From Kofleriaceae bacterium (lineage in GTDB: Bacteria; Myxococcota_A; Polyangia; Haliangiales; Haliangiaceae): a stretch of 51,597 bases of DNA. The DNA lies in the NCBI GenBank assembly GCA_018058095.1, contig JAGPCO010000049.1, forward strand, positions 1 to 51,597, in the 5' to 3' direction. The position numbers and the translations under genes were made by a program. Positions 9,989-18,649 of the stretch are shown piece after piece. Within the stretch, counting starts at the first letter, position 1; every line of letters begins with the position of its first letter. Under the pieces are notes generated by a model. The model made no database searches and was not told where the DNA came from. It worked only from the letters and a program-made list of their open reading frames with translations.

Positions 9989-11389
9989 ATGGGAACCGCC
10001 CGCCGCCCCCGCGCCGCCGCCATCGCGCCGCTCGCTCACGCCCAGCCCCAGGCCACGGCGCCGATGCCGGCTGGCCACGGTCGCGCCCGCCTCGGCGCCG
10101 CGGCCGGGCCCGGCCACGCCATGGCCAGCGCGCGCCTGCTCCCGGCCACGCCGAAGGTCGAGCGGCCAGCCCGGGCCCGGCGCGCCAGCGACCCGAGCGC
10201 GCCCGACCACCTGACCACCTACTTCCGCGACCTGGCCGAGCACGACCTGCTCGACGCCGACCAGGAGCGTGAGCTCGCCCGCGGCCTGCAGGCGCAGGAG
10301 ACGCTGGCGTGGGAGCGAGTGCTGAGCCACCCCGACGCCGCCGTGCGTGCGCTGACCCTGGTCGATGGCCAGTTCGAGGAGCCGATCGACCTGGCCAAGG
10401 TGCGCCGGGCCGCCGAGGCCGCCGCGGCCCGACCGCGCGACGCCCGGGCCCTGAGCCGGCTGGTCACGGCCGCGCGCGAGGCTGCGCCGCGCATCCGCGC
10501 CGTCGATCTCGACCGCGTCCACCTGGACGCGGTCGTGCGCGACCTCGAGCGCGCGCGCGCCCTGGCCCAGGCCGGCGAGGCGTCGCCGGTGCGCACCGCC
10601 GGCCACAAGGCCTTCGCCACGTTCCTGGCCGGGGTGCACGAGGCGCAGCAGGCCAGCGGCGCCCTGCGCGACGAGTTCGTGCGCGCCAACCTCCGCCTGG
10701 TGGTGACGATGGCTCGTCGCTACGACCGCGGCGGCATGCCCCTGCCCGACCTCATCCAGGAGGGCAACCTCGGCCTCATGCACGCGGTCGGGCGCTTCGA
10801 CCACCTGCGCGGCCTGCGCTTCTCGACCTACGCGTGCTGGTGGATCCGTCACGCCATCGGCCGCGGGCTGGCCGACAAGGCCCGCGCGGTCCGCATCCCG
10901 GTGCACATGCTCGAGGCGCAGCAGCAGCTGGAGAAGGTGCGGCAGCAGCAGATCCGCGAGCTCGGGCGTCCGCCGACCCCGCAGGAGCTGGCCAAGGCGG
11001 CCCGGCTGCCGCTGGCCAAGCTCAACCAGATGCACCGCTTCCTGATGGGCGGCTCGACCTCGCTCGATCGCCCCATCCACGACGACGACGACCGCGCCTT
11101 CGGCGACACCCTGGCCGACCCGGCGACCGAGGACAGCTCGCCCGCCGACGACATGACCAGCGCGGCCCTGGGGGAGCAGGTGACGCGGCTCATGCACCAC
11201 CTCACGCCGATCGAGGCCGACGTCATCCGCAAGCGCTTCGGCCTCACCACCGACGAGGAGCAGACCTTCCGCGAGATCGGCGACGAGTACCGCCTGTCGC
11301 GCGAGCGCATCCGGCAGATCCAGAACGCCGCGCTCGGCAAGCTGCGCCGCGCCATCGAGCGCGAGCACCACGGCCGCGTCGTGATGTAG
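9989..11389 (+). CDS. RNA polymerase sigma-70 family factor (RpoD-like, lacking region 1.1)
   Basis: 466 residues. After a basic, Ala/Pro-rich ~60-residue leader come region 1.2 ([20 protein letters not shown]), a non-conserved insert of ~130 residues, region 2 with [36 protein letters not shown] and [15 protein letters not shown], region 3 ([28 protein letters not shown]), and region 4 with [20 protein letters not shown] and the helix-turn-helix [18 protein letters not shown]. All core- and promoter-contact regions are intact, so it should be active and read near-consensus promoters. Absence of region 1.1 and the short length suggest a group 2 (alternative RpoD-like) factor rather than the housekeeping one. 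ATG at 9989 has a CTGGAG Shine-Dalgarno 8 nt upstream. It converges with the next gene, 7 bp apart. Confidence 0.9.
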   Translation: MGTARRPRAAAIAPLAHAQPQATAPMPAGHGRARLGAAAGPGHAMASARLLPATPKVERPARARRASDPSAPDHLTTYFRDLAEHDLLDADQERELARGLQAQETLAWERVLSHPDAAVRALTLVDGQFEEPIDLAKVRRAAEAAAARPRDARALSRLVTAAREAAPRIRAVDLDRVHLDAVVRDLERARALAQAGEASPVRTAGHKAFATFLAGVHEAQQASGALRDEFVRANLRLVVTMARRYDRGGMPLPDLIQEGNLGLMHAVGRFDHLRGLRFSTYACWWIRHAIGRGLADKARAVRIPVHMLEAQQQLEKVRQQQIRELGRPPTPQELAKAARLPLAKLNQMHRFLMGGSTSLDRPIHDDDDRAFGDTLADPATEDSSPADDMTSAALGEQVTRLMHHLTPIEADVIRKRFGLTTDEEQTFREIGDEYRLSRERIRQIQNAALGKLRRAIEREHHGRVVM

Positions 11390-11396
11390 TGCCCGG

Positions 11397-12899
11397 TCAG
11401 GGCAGGCGGTAGCGCACGATCATCACGTCGCTGCCGGTCGGGGTGAGCGGGACCCCACCCAGGACGAAGTCCGAGGCGAACTCACCGAGCACGACGAAGT
11501 CGCCGTCGCCGCTGGCCACGTCGGTGGCCACGTCGAAGGTCGCCCCGCCCAGGAACTCGTGCCACAGCAGCTGGCCGCCCGCGTCCTGAGCCAGGACCAG
11601 GCCATCGGCGCCGGTGCCGCGGTCGGGCACCGCCGTGCCCAGCACCTGGCCGCTGGCCGAGGCGACGTGGGTGTAGCGACCGGCCACGATGCGACGCCCC
11701 GCCCCGACGAACGCGACCCCGCTGGCCTCGTCGTCGGCCACGCCGCCGAACGTGTCGTACGCCACGGTCCCCCCGGCGCGCACCGACACGAAGCCCTCGC
11801 GCCCGCCGCCGCTGCCGATCAGCGGATCCGGCGGGACCCGAGCCGGGCCGTCGAAGGCGCCGACCGCGGCCAGCCGCCCGGCGCTGTCGACGTCGACCGC
11901 AGACATCCGCTCGGTCCCGGCGCCGCTGAGCTGGTAGGCCGGGCGCGGGCCGGTATACCCCGGTGAGAAGACCAGGCCATCGAGCCCCCCGCTGGCCACC
12001 AGCGGACCGCCGGGGACGTCGACGGTGTCCGAGAACTGCCCGACCACGCCGACCAGCCCACCCGGCCCGACCGCCAGGCCCTTGCCCTGGTCGGCGCCGC
12101 CTGGCCCACCGACGGCGGAGAAGGACAGCGGGGTGCCGGCGCGGTCGAGCCGGGCCAGGAGGATGTCCTGGCCGCCCGCCGTCGCCGCCGACAGGCCGCC
12201 CAGGGTCGCGCTGCCGGTGATCCAGCCGGTCACGTACACCACCTCGGCGCCGGCGTCGGGGTCGGGGCCGACCGCGACGCCGAAGCAGAAGTCGTCGCCG
12301 GCGCCGCCGAAGCCGCGCAACCAGCGCACCGCGCCATCGGCGGCCCAGCTGACCACGAAGCCGTCGACGGCCTGGCCGACCGCGGCGACGCTGACCGAGC
12401 CAAAGACGACCCCGGCCGCGCCGTAGCTGCCGCAGCCATAGAAGTTGCCGGCGGCGTCGGTCGCCACGTCCCACAGCTGCTCGTCCCCGCCGCCGACCGC
12501 CTCCGACACCCAGTCTGGACCGTTGCTGCCGTAGTGCACGGCGAAAGCGTTGGCGCCCGACCCGCCTGCCTGGGTGGCCAGGCCGGGCACCACCAGCGTG
12601 CCGGCCGACGCATACCCGACCACCAGCATCGTCCGGGCCGGACCGAGCGACACCGCGGTGCCGACCTGGCCGCCAGGCCCGCCGAGTACGTCGACGCCGA
12701 CCAGCTCGGGCGTCTGCCACGGCCCGGGCGCGTCGGCGCTGCCATCGACGCCGCCGTCCCCACCCTGGCCCCCATCGCCGGGGCCCGGGCCGCCCACCCC
12801 GTCGAACCCGAGCCGGCCACAGCCCGCCCCGGCCACCGACGCGGCCAGCGCCGCCGCCGCGGTCAGACCGAAGGCGGCGAGCTGCGGGCCGCGGCACAT
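11397..12899 (-). CDS. Propeller-type lipoprotein (SBBP-like repeats)
   Basis: 500 residues. Signal peptide with lipobox (AASVAGAGC) followed by [11 protein letters not shown] and a Gly/Asp linker, a style shared with other lipoproteins here. The body has about seven repeats of roughly 50 residues ending in patterns such as [42 protein letters not shown] and [21 protein letters not shown], typical of SBBP-type propeller proteins that sit outside the cytoplasm. No catalytic motif. The ATG at 12899 gives the clean signal sequence; a longer upstream frame has none. No Shine-Dalgarno; TACCCT ends 8 nt before the start. It ends 7 bp from the sigma factor stop, so both transcripts must overlap at the 3' end. 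Confidence 0.75.
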   Translation of the reverse strand: MCRGPQLAAFGLTAAAALAASVAGAGCGRLGFDGVGGPGPGDGGQGGDGGVDGSADAPGPWQTPELVGVDVLGGPGGQVGTAVSLGPARTMLVVGYASAGTLVVPGLATQAGGSGANAFAVHYGSNGPDWVSEAVGGGDEQLWDVATDAAGNFYGCGSYGAAGVVFGSVSVAAVGQAVDGFVVSWAADGAVRWLRGFGGAGDDFCFGVAVGPDPDAGAEVVYVTGWITGSATLGGLSAATAGGQDILLARLDRAGTPLSFSAVGGPGGADQGKGLAVGPGGLVGVVGQFSDTVDVPGGPLVASGGLDGLVFSPGYTGPRPAYQLSGAGTERMSAVDVDSAGRLAAVGAFDGPARVPPDPLIGSGGGREGFVSVRAGGTVAYDTFGGVADDEASGVAFVGAGRRIVAGRYTHVASASGQVLGTAVPDRGTGADGLVLAQDAGGQLLWHEFLGGATFDVATDVASGDGDFVVLGEFASDFVLGGVPLTPTGSDVMIVRYRLP

Positions 12900-13082
12900 C
12901 GGTGGCCAGGGTATCACGCGCGCCCGCGCCGGGACCGAGCGGCCAAGGGCCCGCGCAGGGGCACGTCGCATCGGAACTCGCGAACGAGGCGCCCCGCGGG
13001 CACGGCGCGACGAGGGAGCAGCCCTGGCGTACGTGACCGAGGAGCCACGCAGCCCGCGGGGATGGATCGCTTGCGAGAACGA

Positions 13083-13111
13083 TTGAGTTGCCCCTGCGCG
13101 GGCCCTAAGGT
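13083..13111 (+). promoter_or_regulatory. Promoter of HEAT-repeat gene, leaderless geometry
   Basis: TTGAGT (13083-13088), 17-nt spacer, TAAGGT (13106-13111), 7 nt to the GTG at 13119. AAGG within the -10 could alternatively act as a Shine-Dalgarno. Confidence 0.45.
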
Positions 13112-13118
13112 CCGCGCC

Positions 13119-14153
13119 GTGTCGTACCTGTTCCCGACCCAGACCATCACCCTCGACGCCGCCCTGCGCGACCTGACCAGCGGCAGCCGGCGTGCCCGCG
13201 TCGACGCCGCGCACGCGCTGGGCGACGTGCTCGATCCGGCCGGCCGGGCCCGGGCGGTGGCCGCGCTCCTGGCCGGCCTCGACGACGACGAGCCGCAGGT
13301 GCGGGCCGAGGTGTGCGCGTCGCTCGGGGCGCTGGCCGAGGCCGCCGCCGCCGACGGCGCGGTCGTGGCCGGGCTGATCCGCCGCCTCGACGACGGCGTC
13401 GCGCCGGTGCGGCAGGCCGCGTGTATCGCCCTCGGCACCCTGCGCGCCGGCGCCGCCTTCCCGGCCCTGGTCGCCGCGCTCGGCGAGGGCGGCGCCGATC
13501 TGCGCTTCCAGGCTGCCACCTCGCTGGCCGAGATCGATCCCATCGCTGCCTACCAGCCGCTCGTCGGAGCCCTGCCCGACCGCGACGACCAGGTCACGTC
13601 GGCCATCGCCCTGGCGCTGGGCGGCATCGGCGACGGTCGCGCCGCCGGGCACCTGGCGCCGCTGCTCGAGCACGCGGCGGCGGCGGTGCGGTTCGACGCG
13701 GCGTACGCGCTGGCCCAGCTCGGTGATGGTCGCGGTCGGGCCGAGCTGGCGCGCGCCGCCCGCACCGCCGAGCGCGGCTGGGACGCCGTCGGCGCCCTGG
13801 CCCAGCTGGCCGCGGCCGACGGCGGCGCGGCCGACGCCGAGGCGCTGGCCGCGGCCCTGCGTGGCGACGCGCCCGAGGCCTGCACCCGGGCCGCGGGGAC
13901 GTTGCTCCGCCTGCCGGCGGCGGCCGCGCACCACGACGCCGCCCGCGCCCTGCTGCGGGCCGGGCTCGGCGCGCGCAAGCAGCACCTGCGCGGGCTGGCG
14001 GTCGAGGAGCTGGTGCGGGCCGAGGCGCGCTGGGCCGTGCCCGAGCTCGAGGCGCTGGCCCGGACCCGGCGCGGGCGCGAGCTGGGCGAGGCGCTGACCG
14101 AGGCCGTGGCCACCCTGCGCGCGCCAGGGCCCGCGAGCGGAGCGCGGTCGTGA
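13119..14153 (+). CDS. HEAT-repeat protein
   Basis: 344 residues from a GTG. Successive ~31-residue helical repeats are clear: ARVDAAHALGDVLD, VRAEVCASLGALAE, VRQAACIALGTLRA, LRFQAATSLAEIDP, VTSAIALALGGIGD and VRFDAAYALAQLGD, the pattern of HEAT/PBS-lyase scaffolds. No signal peptide or catalytic residues, so a cytoplasmic protein-binding scaffold is likely. Its TGA overlaps the GTG of tatD (GTGA), indicating coupled translation with the nuclease. No partner can be named. Confidence 0.8.
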   Translation: MSYLFPTQTITLDAALRDLTSGSRRARVDAAHALGDVLDPAGRARAVAALLAGLDDDEPQVRAEVCASLGALAEAAAADGAVVAGLIRRLDDGVAPVRQAACIALGTLRAGAAFPALVAALGEGGADLRFQAATSLAEIDPIAAYQPLVGALPDRDDQVTSAIALALGGIGDGRAAGHLAPLLEHAAAAVRFDAAYALAQLGDGRGRAELARAARTAERGWDAVGALAQLAAADGGAADAEALAAALRGDAPEACTRAAGTLLRLPAAAAHHDAARALLRAGLGARKQHLRGLAVEELVRAEARWAVPELEALARTRRGRELGEALTEAVATLRAPGPASGARS

Positions 14154-14944
14154 CCGCGGCGCCGCTGGCCTGGTTCGACAGCCACGCCCACGTCGACGGC
14201 CCCGAGTTCGACGGCGACCGGGCCGAGGTGCTGGCGCGCGCACGCGCCGCCGGCGTCGGCCGCATCGTCGTCATCGGCGCCGTCGGCGAGCCGGCCAGCG
14301 CCGAGCGCGCGGTGGCGCTGGCCGAGCGCGACGCCGGCATCTGGGCCACCGTCGCCACCCACCCGCACGACGTCGACAAGATGACGCCGGCGTGGTGGGA
14401 GGTGCACGAGCGACTGGCGCTGCACCCGCGGGTGGTGGCGATCGGCGAGACCGGCCTCGACTTCTACTATGACCACTCGGCGCGGGCGGCCCAGGCCGAG
14501 GCGTTCGTCCGCTTCATCGAGCTGGCGCGTCGGGTCGGCAAGCCGGTGGTGTGCCACATCCGCGACGCCCACGCCGAGGCGCGCGCCATCCTGGCCCAGA
14601 CCCGGGCCGCCGAGCTGGGCGTGGTGATCCACTGCTTCACCGGCGAGCCGGACGACGCCCGCGCCTACGTGGCGATGGGCTGCCACGTGTCGTTCTCCGG
14701 CATCGTCACCTACAAGACGGCCGGGCCGATCCGGGCCGCGGTGGCCGAGGTGCCGCTCGATCGCATCCTGGTCGAGACCGATTGCCCGTACCTGGCGCCG
14801 ATCCCACACCGCGGCCGGCGCAACGAGCCGGCCCACGTGGTCGAGACCGGCCGGGTGGTGGCGACCGCCCGCGGGGTGAGCGAGGCGGAGCTGGCCGCCG
14901 CCAGCTACGCCAACACCTGCGCGGTGTTCCGGATTGCGCCGTGA
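14150..14944 (+). CDS. tatD: TatD family metal-dependent deoxyribonuclease
   Basis: 264 residues, standard length. TIM-barrel metal hydrolase landmarks are all present: DSHAHVD (first metal-binding His pair), ATHPHDV, IGETGLDFYYDHS (metal-binding Glu), VCHIRDAHAEA, VIHCFTG and the closing ETDCPYLAPIPHRG with the catalytic Asp. The family has 3'-5' exonuclease activity on DNA in the cytoplasm and is linked to DNA repair and fragmentation. GTG start overlaps the HEAT protein stop by 4 bp. Confidence 0.93.
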   Translation: MTAAPLAWFDSHAHVDGPEFDGDRAEVLARARAAGVGRIVVIGAVGEPASAERAVALAERDAGIWATVATHPHDVDKMTPAWWEVHERLALHPRVVAIGETGLDFYYDHSARAAQAEAFVRFIELARRVGKPVVCHIRDAHAEARAILAQTRAAELGVVIHCFTGEPDDARAYVAMGCHVSFSGIVTYKTAGPIRAAVAEVPLDRILVETDCPYLAPIPHRGRRNEPAHVVETGRVVATARGVSEAELAAASYANTCAVFRIAP

Positions 14945-15073
14945 CCCGCGTCGTTACGGCCAGTTGCGCGCCGAGCCGCCCGGCTGGACGGATCGGCGCG
15001 GGTGGGCCGCGGTGGGCCGCGGCGCCGGCGTCGCCAGCCCGCGTGGCTCAAGTTCTGCCATGGCATCGCATGC

Positions 15074-15102
15074 TTGACGGCGCCGCCCCTGGTCGGTATA
15101 CA
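15074..15102 (+). promoter_or_regulatory. Sigma-70 promoter of rplC
   Basis: TTGACG (15074-15079), exactly 17 nt, TATACA (15097-15102). The start point should be near 15109, leaving an ~80-nt 5' leader before the ATG at 15191. It lies well downstream of the tatD stop, so rplC has its own promoter. Confidence 0.8.
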
Positions 15103-15190
15103 CGCCGCCCTTCGGCGATCTAGTTCGCGCCGGAGTTCACTCACATCGCCGTCGCATCGTGGACGGCACGTCGCAATCGGAGTTGGCGCC

Positions 15191-15925
15191 ATGGCCCAGA
15201 AGATTGGCCTCCTCGGCAAGAAGATCGGAATGACGCAGGTGTTCGCGGATGACGGCGAGGCCGTGCCCGTGACCGTCATCCAGACCGGCCCCAACGTGGT
15301 GATGGGCAAGCGCACCGCCGACCGCGACGGCTACACCGCGCTCATCCTCGGCTTCGACGCCAAGCCGGCCCGCGCCACCAACAAGCCCGAGCAGGGTGAG
15401 GCCAAGGACGGCCGTACCCCGCAGCGCTTCGTGCGCGAGTTCCGCCTCGGCGCCGCCGAGCTCGACAAGTTCACCGTCGGCCAGGCCATCGGCGCCGGCG
15501 ACGTGTTCGCCGACGGCGCGCCGCTCGACGTCGAGGGCCAGTCCAAGGGCAAGGGCTACCAGGGCGTCATCAAGAAGCACCACATGAAGGGTATGAAGAA
15601 TACCCACGGCACCCACGAGTACTTCCGCCACGGCGGCTCGATCGGCTGCCGCCTCACCCCGCAGCGCGTGCACAAGGGCAAGCGTATGGCCGGGCAGATG
15701 GGCAACGAGACGGTGACCCAGCAGAACCTGCAGCTCTTCCGCATCCTGCCGGAGGAGAACTGCATCCTGGTCCGCGGCGCCGTCCCCGGCGCGGCCGGCA
15801 CCTACGTCGTCGTCAGCGCGGCGTCGAACCGCACCGAGTACAAGCGCAAGGGCATGGGCAAGGAGGAGGTTCGCTCGAAGAACCCCCTCAAGGCCTCCAA
15901 GAAGGCGGCGGCTGGCCGCGGCTAG
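15191..15925 (+). CDS. rplC: 50S ribosomal protein L3
   Basis: 244 residues. Opens with the L3 signature MAQKIGLLGKKIGMTQVF, followed by GDEAVPVTVIQ-like sequence (DGEAVPVTVIQTGPN), the extended loop THGTHEYFRHGGSIG, and KGKRMAGQMGNETVTQQNL, whose Gln in GQMGN is the residue methylated by PrmB in enterobacteria. L3 binds 23S rRNA early in 50S assembly. The tail is Lys-rich (KNPLKASKKAAAG). Unusually it is not in an S10-type operon: tatD lies upstream and rlmE downstream, and no rpsJ or rplD is nearby. Whether another rplC exists elsewhere cannot be seen. A GGAG precedes the ATG. Confidence 0.95.
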   Translation: MAQKIGLLGKKIGMTQVFADDGEAVPVTVIQTGPNVVMGKRTADRDGYTALILGFDAKPARATNKPEQGEAKDGRTPQRFVREFRLGAAELDKFTVGQAIGAGDVFADGAPLDVEGQSKGKGYQGVIKKHHMKGMKNTHGTHEYFRHGGSIGCRLTPQRVHKGKRMAGQMGNETVTQQNLQLFRILPEENCILVRGAVPGAAGTYVVVSAASNRTEYKRKGMGKEEVRSKNPLKASKKAAAGRG

Positions 15926-15943
15926 CCCGCGCCCGCCCGCGTC

Positions 15944-15965
15944 GCGCGCCGGCCTGCTGGCGCGC
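15944..15965 (+). terminator. Hairpin between rplC and rlmE
   Basis: GCGCGCC (15944-15950) pairs with GGCGCGC (15959-15965), followed by a C/T-rich stretch (CTCTCCTCTTCC). It may partially terminate rplC transcripts and lower expression of rlmE downstream; a true U tract is missing. Confidence 0.45.
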
Positions 15966-15997
15966 GGCCCGCTCTCCTCTTCCGCCGCGCTGCGCCC

Positions 15998-16642
15998 ATG
16001 GCCAAGCTCGACGACCGCAGCGTCCGGCGCGACCGCTTTCACAAGCAGGCGCAGAAGGCCGGCTTCCGCGCCCGCGCGGTGTTCAAGCTGGAGGAGATCG
16101 ACCACAAGGTCCATCTGCTCCGGCCCGGGCAGCGCGTGCTCGACCTCGGCTGCGCGCCCGGCTCGTGGCTGCAGTACGCCCGCAGCCGGGTCGGGGACGC
16201 CGGCGCCCTGGTCGGGCTCGACCGCGCGCCGCTGGCGCAGGGCCTGCCGGGGGCGCGCCTGCTCGTCGGCGACGTCCACACGATCAGCGTGGCCGAGCTG
16301 CTCGGGCCGCTGCCGGCGTTCGACGTGGTCCTGACCGACATGGCGCCCGACACCTGCGGCATCCGCCACGTCGATCAGGCGCGGTCGGAGGCGCTGTTCG
16401 AGCGCGCGCTCGAGATCGCCGAGCAGGTGCTCGCGCCCGCGGGCGGGTTCTGCGGCAAGCTGTTCATGGGGCCCGACTTCAAGCGGCTGGTCGACCGGTG
16501 CCGAGGCCGCTTCGCCACCGTGAAGACGGTCAAGCCGGAGTCGAGCCGCTCGATCTCGATCGAGCAGTACGTAGTCGCGACCGGCTTCTCGCCCGGGCCG
16601 GTCGGGTCCGGCGCCGGCGCCGGCGGGGCAGCGCCGCGGTGA
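15998..16642 (+). CDS. rlmE: 23S rRNA 2'-O-ribose methyltransferase (RlmE/RrmJ/FtsJ)
   Basis: 214 residues. SAM-binding motif [14 protein letters not shown] at 47-60 and the complete K-D-K-E catalytic tetrad: Lys30 (RAVFK), Asp114 (LTDMAPD), Lys154 (GKLFMG) and Glu189 (SISIEQ). The family methylates U2552 of the 23S A-loop during late 50S assembly, which fits its position after rplC. The last ~12 residues ([11 protein letters not shown]) are low-complexity, and the stop codon overlaps the GTG of the first repeat-encoded mini-ORF. Start at ATG 15998 begins the conserved [13 protein letters not shown] region. Confidence 0.93.
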   Translation: MAKLDDRSVRRDRFHKQAQKAGFRARAVFKLEEIDHKVHLLRPGQRVLDLGCAPGSWLQYARSRVGDAGALVGLDRAPLAQGLPGARLLVGDVHTISVAELLGPLPAFDVVLTDMAPDTCGIRHVDQARSEALFERALEIAEQVLAPAGGFCGKLFMGPDFKRLVDRCRGRFATVKTVKPESSRSISIEQYVVATGFSPGPVGSGAGAGGAAPR

Positions 16643-16773
16643 GCGCGCTCCGCCTGCACATCGAGGCCACGCGCGCCGGACCGCCGTCGGCGGGCATCGC
16701 GGCCATGCACGCCGGACCGCCGTCGGCGGGCATCGCGGGAGCTGGCATGGATCGCCTCGGAGCGCCGCGGTGA
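16639..16773 (+). CDS. Repeat-encoded mini-ORF 1 (44 aa)
   Basis: GTG overlaps the rlmE TGA (GTGA). The peptide starts [20 protein letters not shown], has a duplicated 12-residue piece ([10 protein letters not shown] region, from the 36-bp internal duplication), and ends [11 protein letters not shown]. No domain known. Its TGA overlaps the GTG of mini-ORF 2. Reading frame, coupling signal and first eight residues are shared with the true downstream gene; whether the peptide itself is stable or only a ribosome relay is unknown. Confidence 0.4.
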   Translation: MSALRLHIEATRAGPPSAGIAAMHAGPPSAGIAGAGMDRLGAPR

Positions 16774-16868
16774 GCGCGCTCCGCCTGCATATCGAGGCCA
16801 TGCACGCCGGACCGCCGTCGGCGGGCATCGCGGGAGCTGGCCTGGATCGCCTCGGAGCGCCGCGGTGA
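16770..16868 (+). CDS. Repeat-encoded mini-ORF 2 (32 aa)
   Basis: Peptide [20 protein letters not shown] then AGAGLDRLGAPR. A GGAG lies 7 nt before its GTG, within the end of mini-ORF 1, and its own TGA overlaps the next GTG. Same properties as the other copies. Confidence 0.4.
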   Translation: MSALRLHIEAMHAGPPSAGIAGAGLDRLGAPR

Positions 16869-16963
16869 GCGCGCTCCGCCTGCACATCGAGGCCACGCAC
16901 GCCGGACCGCCGTCGGTGGGCACCGGCCTGGCTCGTTCGATTCGCCTCGGAGCGCCGCGGTGA
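16865..16963 (+). CDS. Repeat-encoded mini-ORF 3 (32 aa)
   Basis: Peptide [20 protein letters not shown] then GLARSIRLGAPR. The second half differs from copies 1-2 (VGTGLARSIR in place of AGIAGAGLDR), so the repeats have diverged in two sub-types while keeping length, frame and the GTGA junctions. Confidence 0.4.
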   Translation: MSALRLHIEATHAGPPSVGTGLARSIRLGAPR

Positions 16964-17052
16964 GCGCGCTCCGCCTGCATATCGAGGCCACACACGCCGG
17001 ACCGCCGTCGGTGGGCACCGGCCTGGCTCGTCGCCGGGGAGGGACGCGGTGA
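16960..17052 (+). CDS. Repeat-encoded mini-ORF 4 (30 aa)
   Basis: Peptide [20 protein letters not shown] then GLARRRGGTR. Its end is two codons shorter than the other copies and carries a stronger Shine-Dalgarno (GGGGAGGG, 5 nt before the GTG at 17049) for the Sua5/YciO-family gene. TGA overlaps that GTG. Confidence 0.4.
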   Translation: MSALRLHIEATHAGPPSVGTGLARRRGGTR

Positions 17053-17684
17053 GCGCGCTCCGCCTGCACATCGAGCCGTGGGGCCCGCCGTCGGCGCGGA
17101 AGATCGCCAAGGCGTGCGAGATCCTGCACGCCGGCGGCGTCGCCGCCTACCCGACCGACTCGGTCTACGCCCTCGGCTGCGCGATCGAGTCGCGCAGCGG
17201 CATCGAGCGTATCTACCGCATGAAGGGCATGAACAAGCACCAGCGCCTGGCCCTCATCTGCCCCGACCTGTCGACGGCGTCGCAGTTCGCCCAGCTGTCG
17301 CAGACCGCGTTCCGGCTGGCCCAGCGCATCTTCCCCGGCCCGTACACGCTGGTCGTCCCGGCCACGCGCGAGGTGCCGCGGACGTTGACCGACGCCAAGC
17401 GCCGCACCGTCGGGATCCGCATCACCAGCCACCCCATCGCCCAGGCCCTGGCGGCCGAGCTGGGACGCCCGCTCTTGACCTCCAGCGCGATCCACCCGGA
17501 GACCGGCGAGGCCTGCCGCGACGCCGACGAGATCCTCGACGCGTACGGCGACCAGCTCGACGTGGTGGTCGACAGCACGTTGACCGCGAGCGAACCCTCG
17601 ACCGTGATCGAGGTCGACGGCGACCAGATCTCGCTCATCCGCCTCGGTGCCGGGCCGATCGACGGCCTGATCGACGAGAACTGA
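17049..17684 (+). CDS. Sua5/YciO/YrdC family protein (threonylcarbamoyl-AMP synthase-like)
   Basis: 211 residues, GTG start. Fold landmarks: EILHAGGVAAYPTDSVYALGC, IYRMKGMNKHQRLALIC, FPGPYTLVVPA, RRTVGIRITSHPI and LLTSSAIHPETGEA. The family includes TsaC/Sua5, which make threonylcarbamoyl-AMP for tRNA t6A37, and the YciO branch. The sequence KGMNKHQRL in place of the strict K-x-R motif, and SSAIHPETG in place of STSAN, place it nearer YciO, so true TsaC activity is uncertain. It has the best Shine-Dalgarno of the local chain and is preceded by four partial copies of its own 5' end. Confidence 0.8.
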   Translation: MSALRLHIEPWGPPSARKIAKACEILHAGGVAAYPTDSVYALGCAIESRSGIERIYRMKGMNKHQRLALICPDLSTASQFAQLSQTAFRLAQRIFPGPYTLVVPATREVPRTLTDAKRRTVGIRITSHPIAQALAAELGRPLLTSSAIHPETGEACRDADEILDAYGDQLDVVVDSTLTASEPSTVIEVDGDQISLIRLGAGPIDGLIDEN

Positions 17685-17800
17685 CGAGAAGTGACGCGAC
17701 CTGCCCCGCGCCGCGAGCTGCGGTCGATGTAGGCAGATCACGCCGACGCCGACACCGACACCGACGATCGTGGTGGTGGTCACGGCCCCGGTGGTTCAAC

Positions 17801-17829
17801 TTGCCGCGCCGGGAGGGATGCCGGACAAT
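17801..17829 (+). promoter_or_regulatory. Candidate promoter for lipoprotein gene
   Basis: TTGCCG (17801-17806), 17 nt, GACAAT (17824-17829), predicted start near 17836 and ATG at 17853 with GGAGG between them. Upstream, 17685-17800 contains only a short GACACC-type repeat and no gene. Confidence 0.45.
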
Positions 17830-17852
17830 GGGCCCTGGAGGCTCGCTTCCTC

Positions 17853-18647
17853 ATGCCTATGTCCCAGCTTATGCGCCCGCCTGTATCGCTCCCCGTGTCC
17901 ACGCCGACCACCCGCGCCCCCGCCGCCGCCCGCACCGGGCGTCTGGCCCGGGGTGCCGCCCTGACCGCCGCCGTCCTGACCGCCTCCGCGCTCGCCGGTT
18001 GTGGTCTGATCGACTCCGACGTCGCCGACTTCGACCTGTCGCTTCCGGAGAAGGCCTTCACCGTCGACGCCACCAGCTGGGATCTCGATCCCAGCGCGGC
18101 CGGCGTGTTGTCGATGTCCTGCGCCGGCATGCCCGACCTGTGCGGGGTGGCGGCCATGACCGCCTGCCCCATGGGCCAGTGCAGCGGCGCGTGCAGCGCG
18201 GTCACCAGCACCTGCGAGCTGACCATCCCGATCCGGTTGTGGTCGATGGTCAACCTGGCGGCCGAGAAGCCCGAGCTGCAGCAGATCGAGGACCAGGCCC
18301 TGGTCGACGTGACGATCGACGACATCACCTACGCGGTGGCCGAGAACTCGCTCGACGTGGCCACCCCGCCGCTGACCCTGTACGTGGCGCCGGCCACCGT
18401 GATGGACGCGGTCGGGGCCTCGGCGGTAGGCACGGTGCCGGAGATCGCGGCCATGACCACGGTCCCGGCCGGCACCGCGGTGCCCCTCACGACCCAGGGC
18501 CGGGCCGACATGATCCGCTTCATGAAGGACTTCCGGGCCCCCTTCAATATCGTGGTCGGGACCGACCTGGTCCTGGGCCAGGGCGACATGATCCCGACCG
18601 GCCGCATGTCGGCGTCGGTGAAGATCGAGGCCCACGCCGGCATCTAG
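17853..18647 (+). CDS. Lipoprotein of unknown function
   Basis: 264 residues. A long, Pro/Arg-rich n-region leads into a hydrophobic stretch and lipobox (ASALAGC); a shorter start at 17871 would also work. The mature part begins LIDSDVADFDLSLPEKAFTV and contains a cysteine cluster (MSCAGMPDLC, TACPMGQCSGACSAVTSTC) that could form disulfides or bind metal outside the cytoplasm. The rest is beta-rich (LTLYVAPATVMDAV, PFNIVVGTDLVLGQ). I do not recognise a family. It is convergent with meaB. Confidence 0.7.
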   Translation: MPMSQLMRPPVSLPVSTPTTRAPAAARTGRLARGAALTAAVLTASALAGCGLIDSDVADFDLSLPEKAFTVDATSWDLDPSAAGVLSMSCAGMPDLCGVAAMTACPMGQCSGACSAVTSTCELTIPIRLWSMVNLAAEKPELQQIEDQALVDVTIDDITYAVAENSLDVATPPLTLYVAPATVMDAVGASAVGTVPEIAAMTTVPAGTAVPLTTQGRADMIRFMKDFRAPFNIVVGTDLVLGQGDMIPTGRMSASVKIEAHAGI

Positions 18648-18649
18648 CC

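Larger units (their letters stand above)
16631..17085 (+). repeat. Tandem 95-bp repeat duplicating the 5' end of the Sua5/YciO-family gene
   Basis: Five tandem starts of the same sequence, at GTG codons 16639, 16770, 16865, 16960 and 17049. Spacings are 131, 95, 95 and 89 bp; the first copy is long because a 36-bp piece is duplicated inside it (16666-16701 and 16702-16737). Each copy contains GCCGCGGTGAGCGCGCTCCG, the codons for SALRLHIE, and a GGACCGCCGTCGG near-palindrome. The fifth copy is the genuine 5' end of the downstream gene. Each unit ends in a GGAG plus GTGA stop-start overlap. Confidence 0.9.

Noticed and set aside
12534..13118. N-terminal extension of the HEAT protein to an earlier start
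   Set aside because: It is antisense to the lipoprotein gene and not HEAT-like; GTG 13119 has a fitting promoter and begins the conserved region.
11397..14243. 948-residue minus-strand protein joining the propeller lipoprotein to sequence antisense to the HEAT gene
   Set aside because: The lipoprotein signal peptide at 12899 marks the true start; the upstream half is complement of HEAT repeats.
15137..17783. Long minus-strand frames across rplC, rlmE and the 95-bp repeats, with repeated [12 protein letters not shown] peptide
   Set aside because: They are antisense read-through of real genes and of the tandem repeats; stop codons are rare in this GC-rich sequence, and no start signal or domain was seen.
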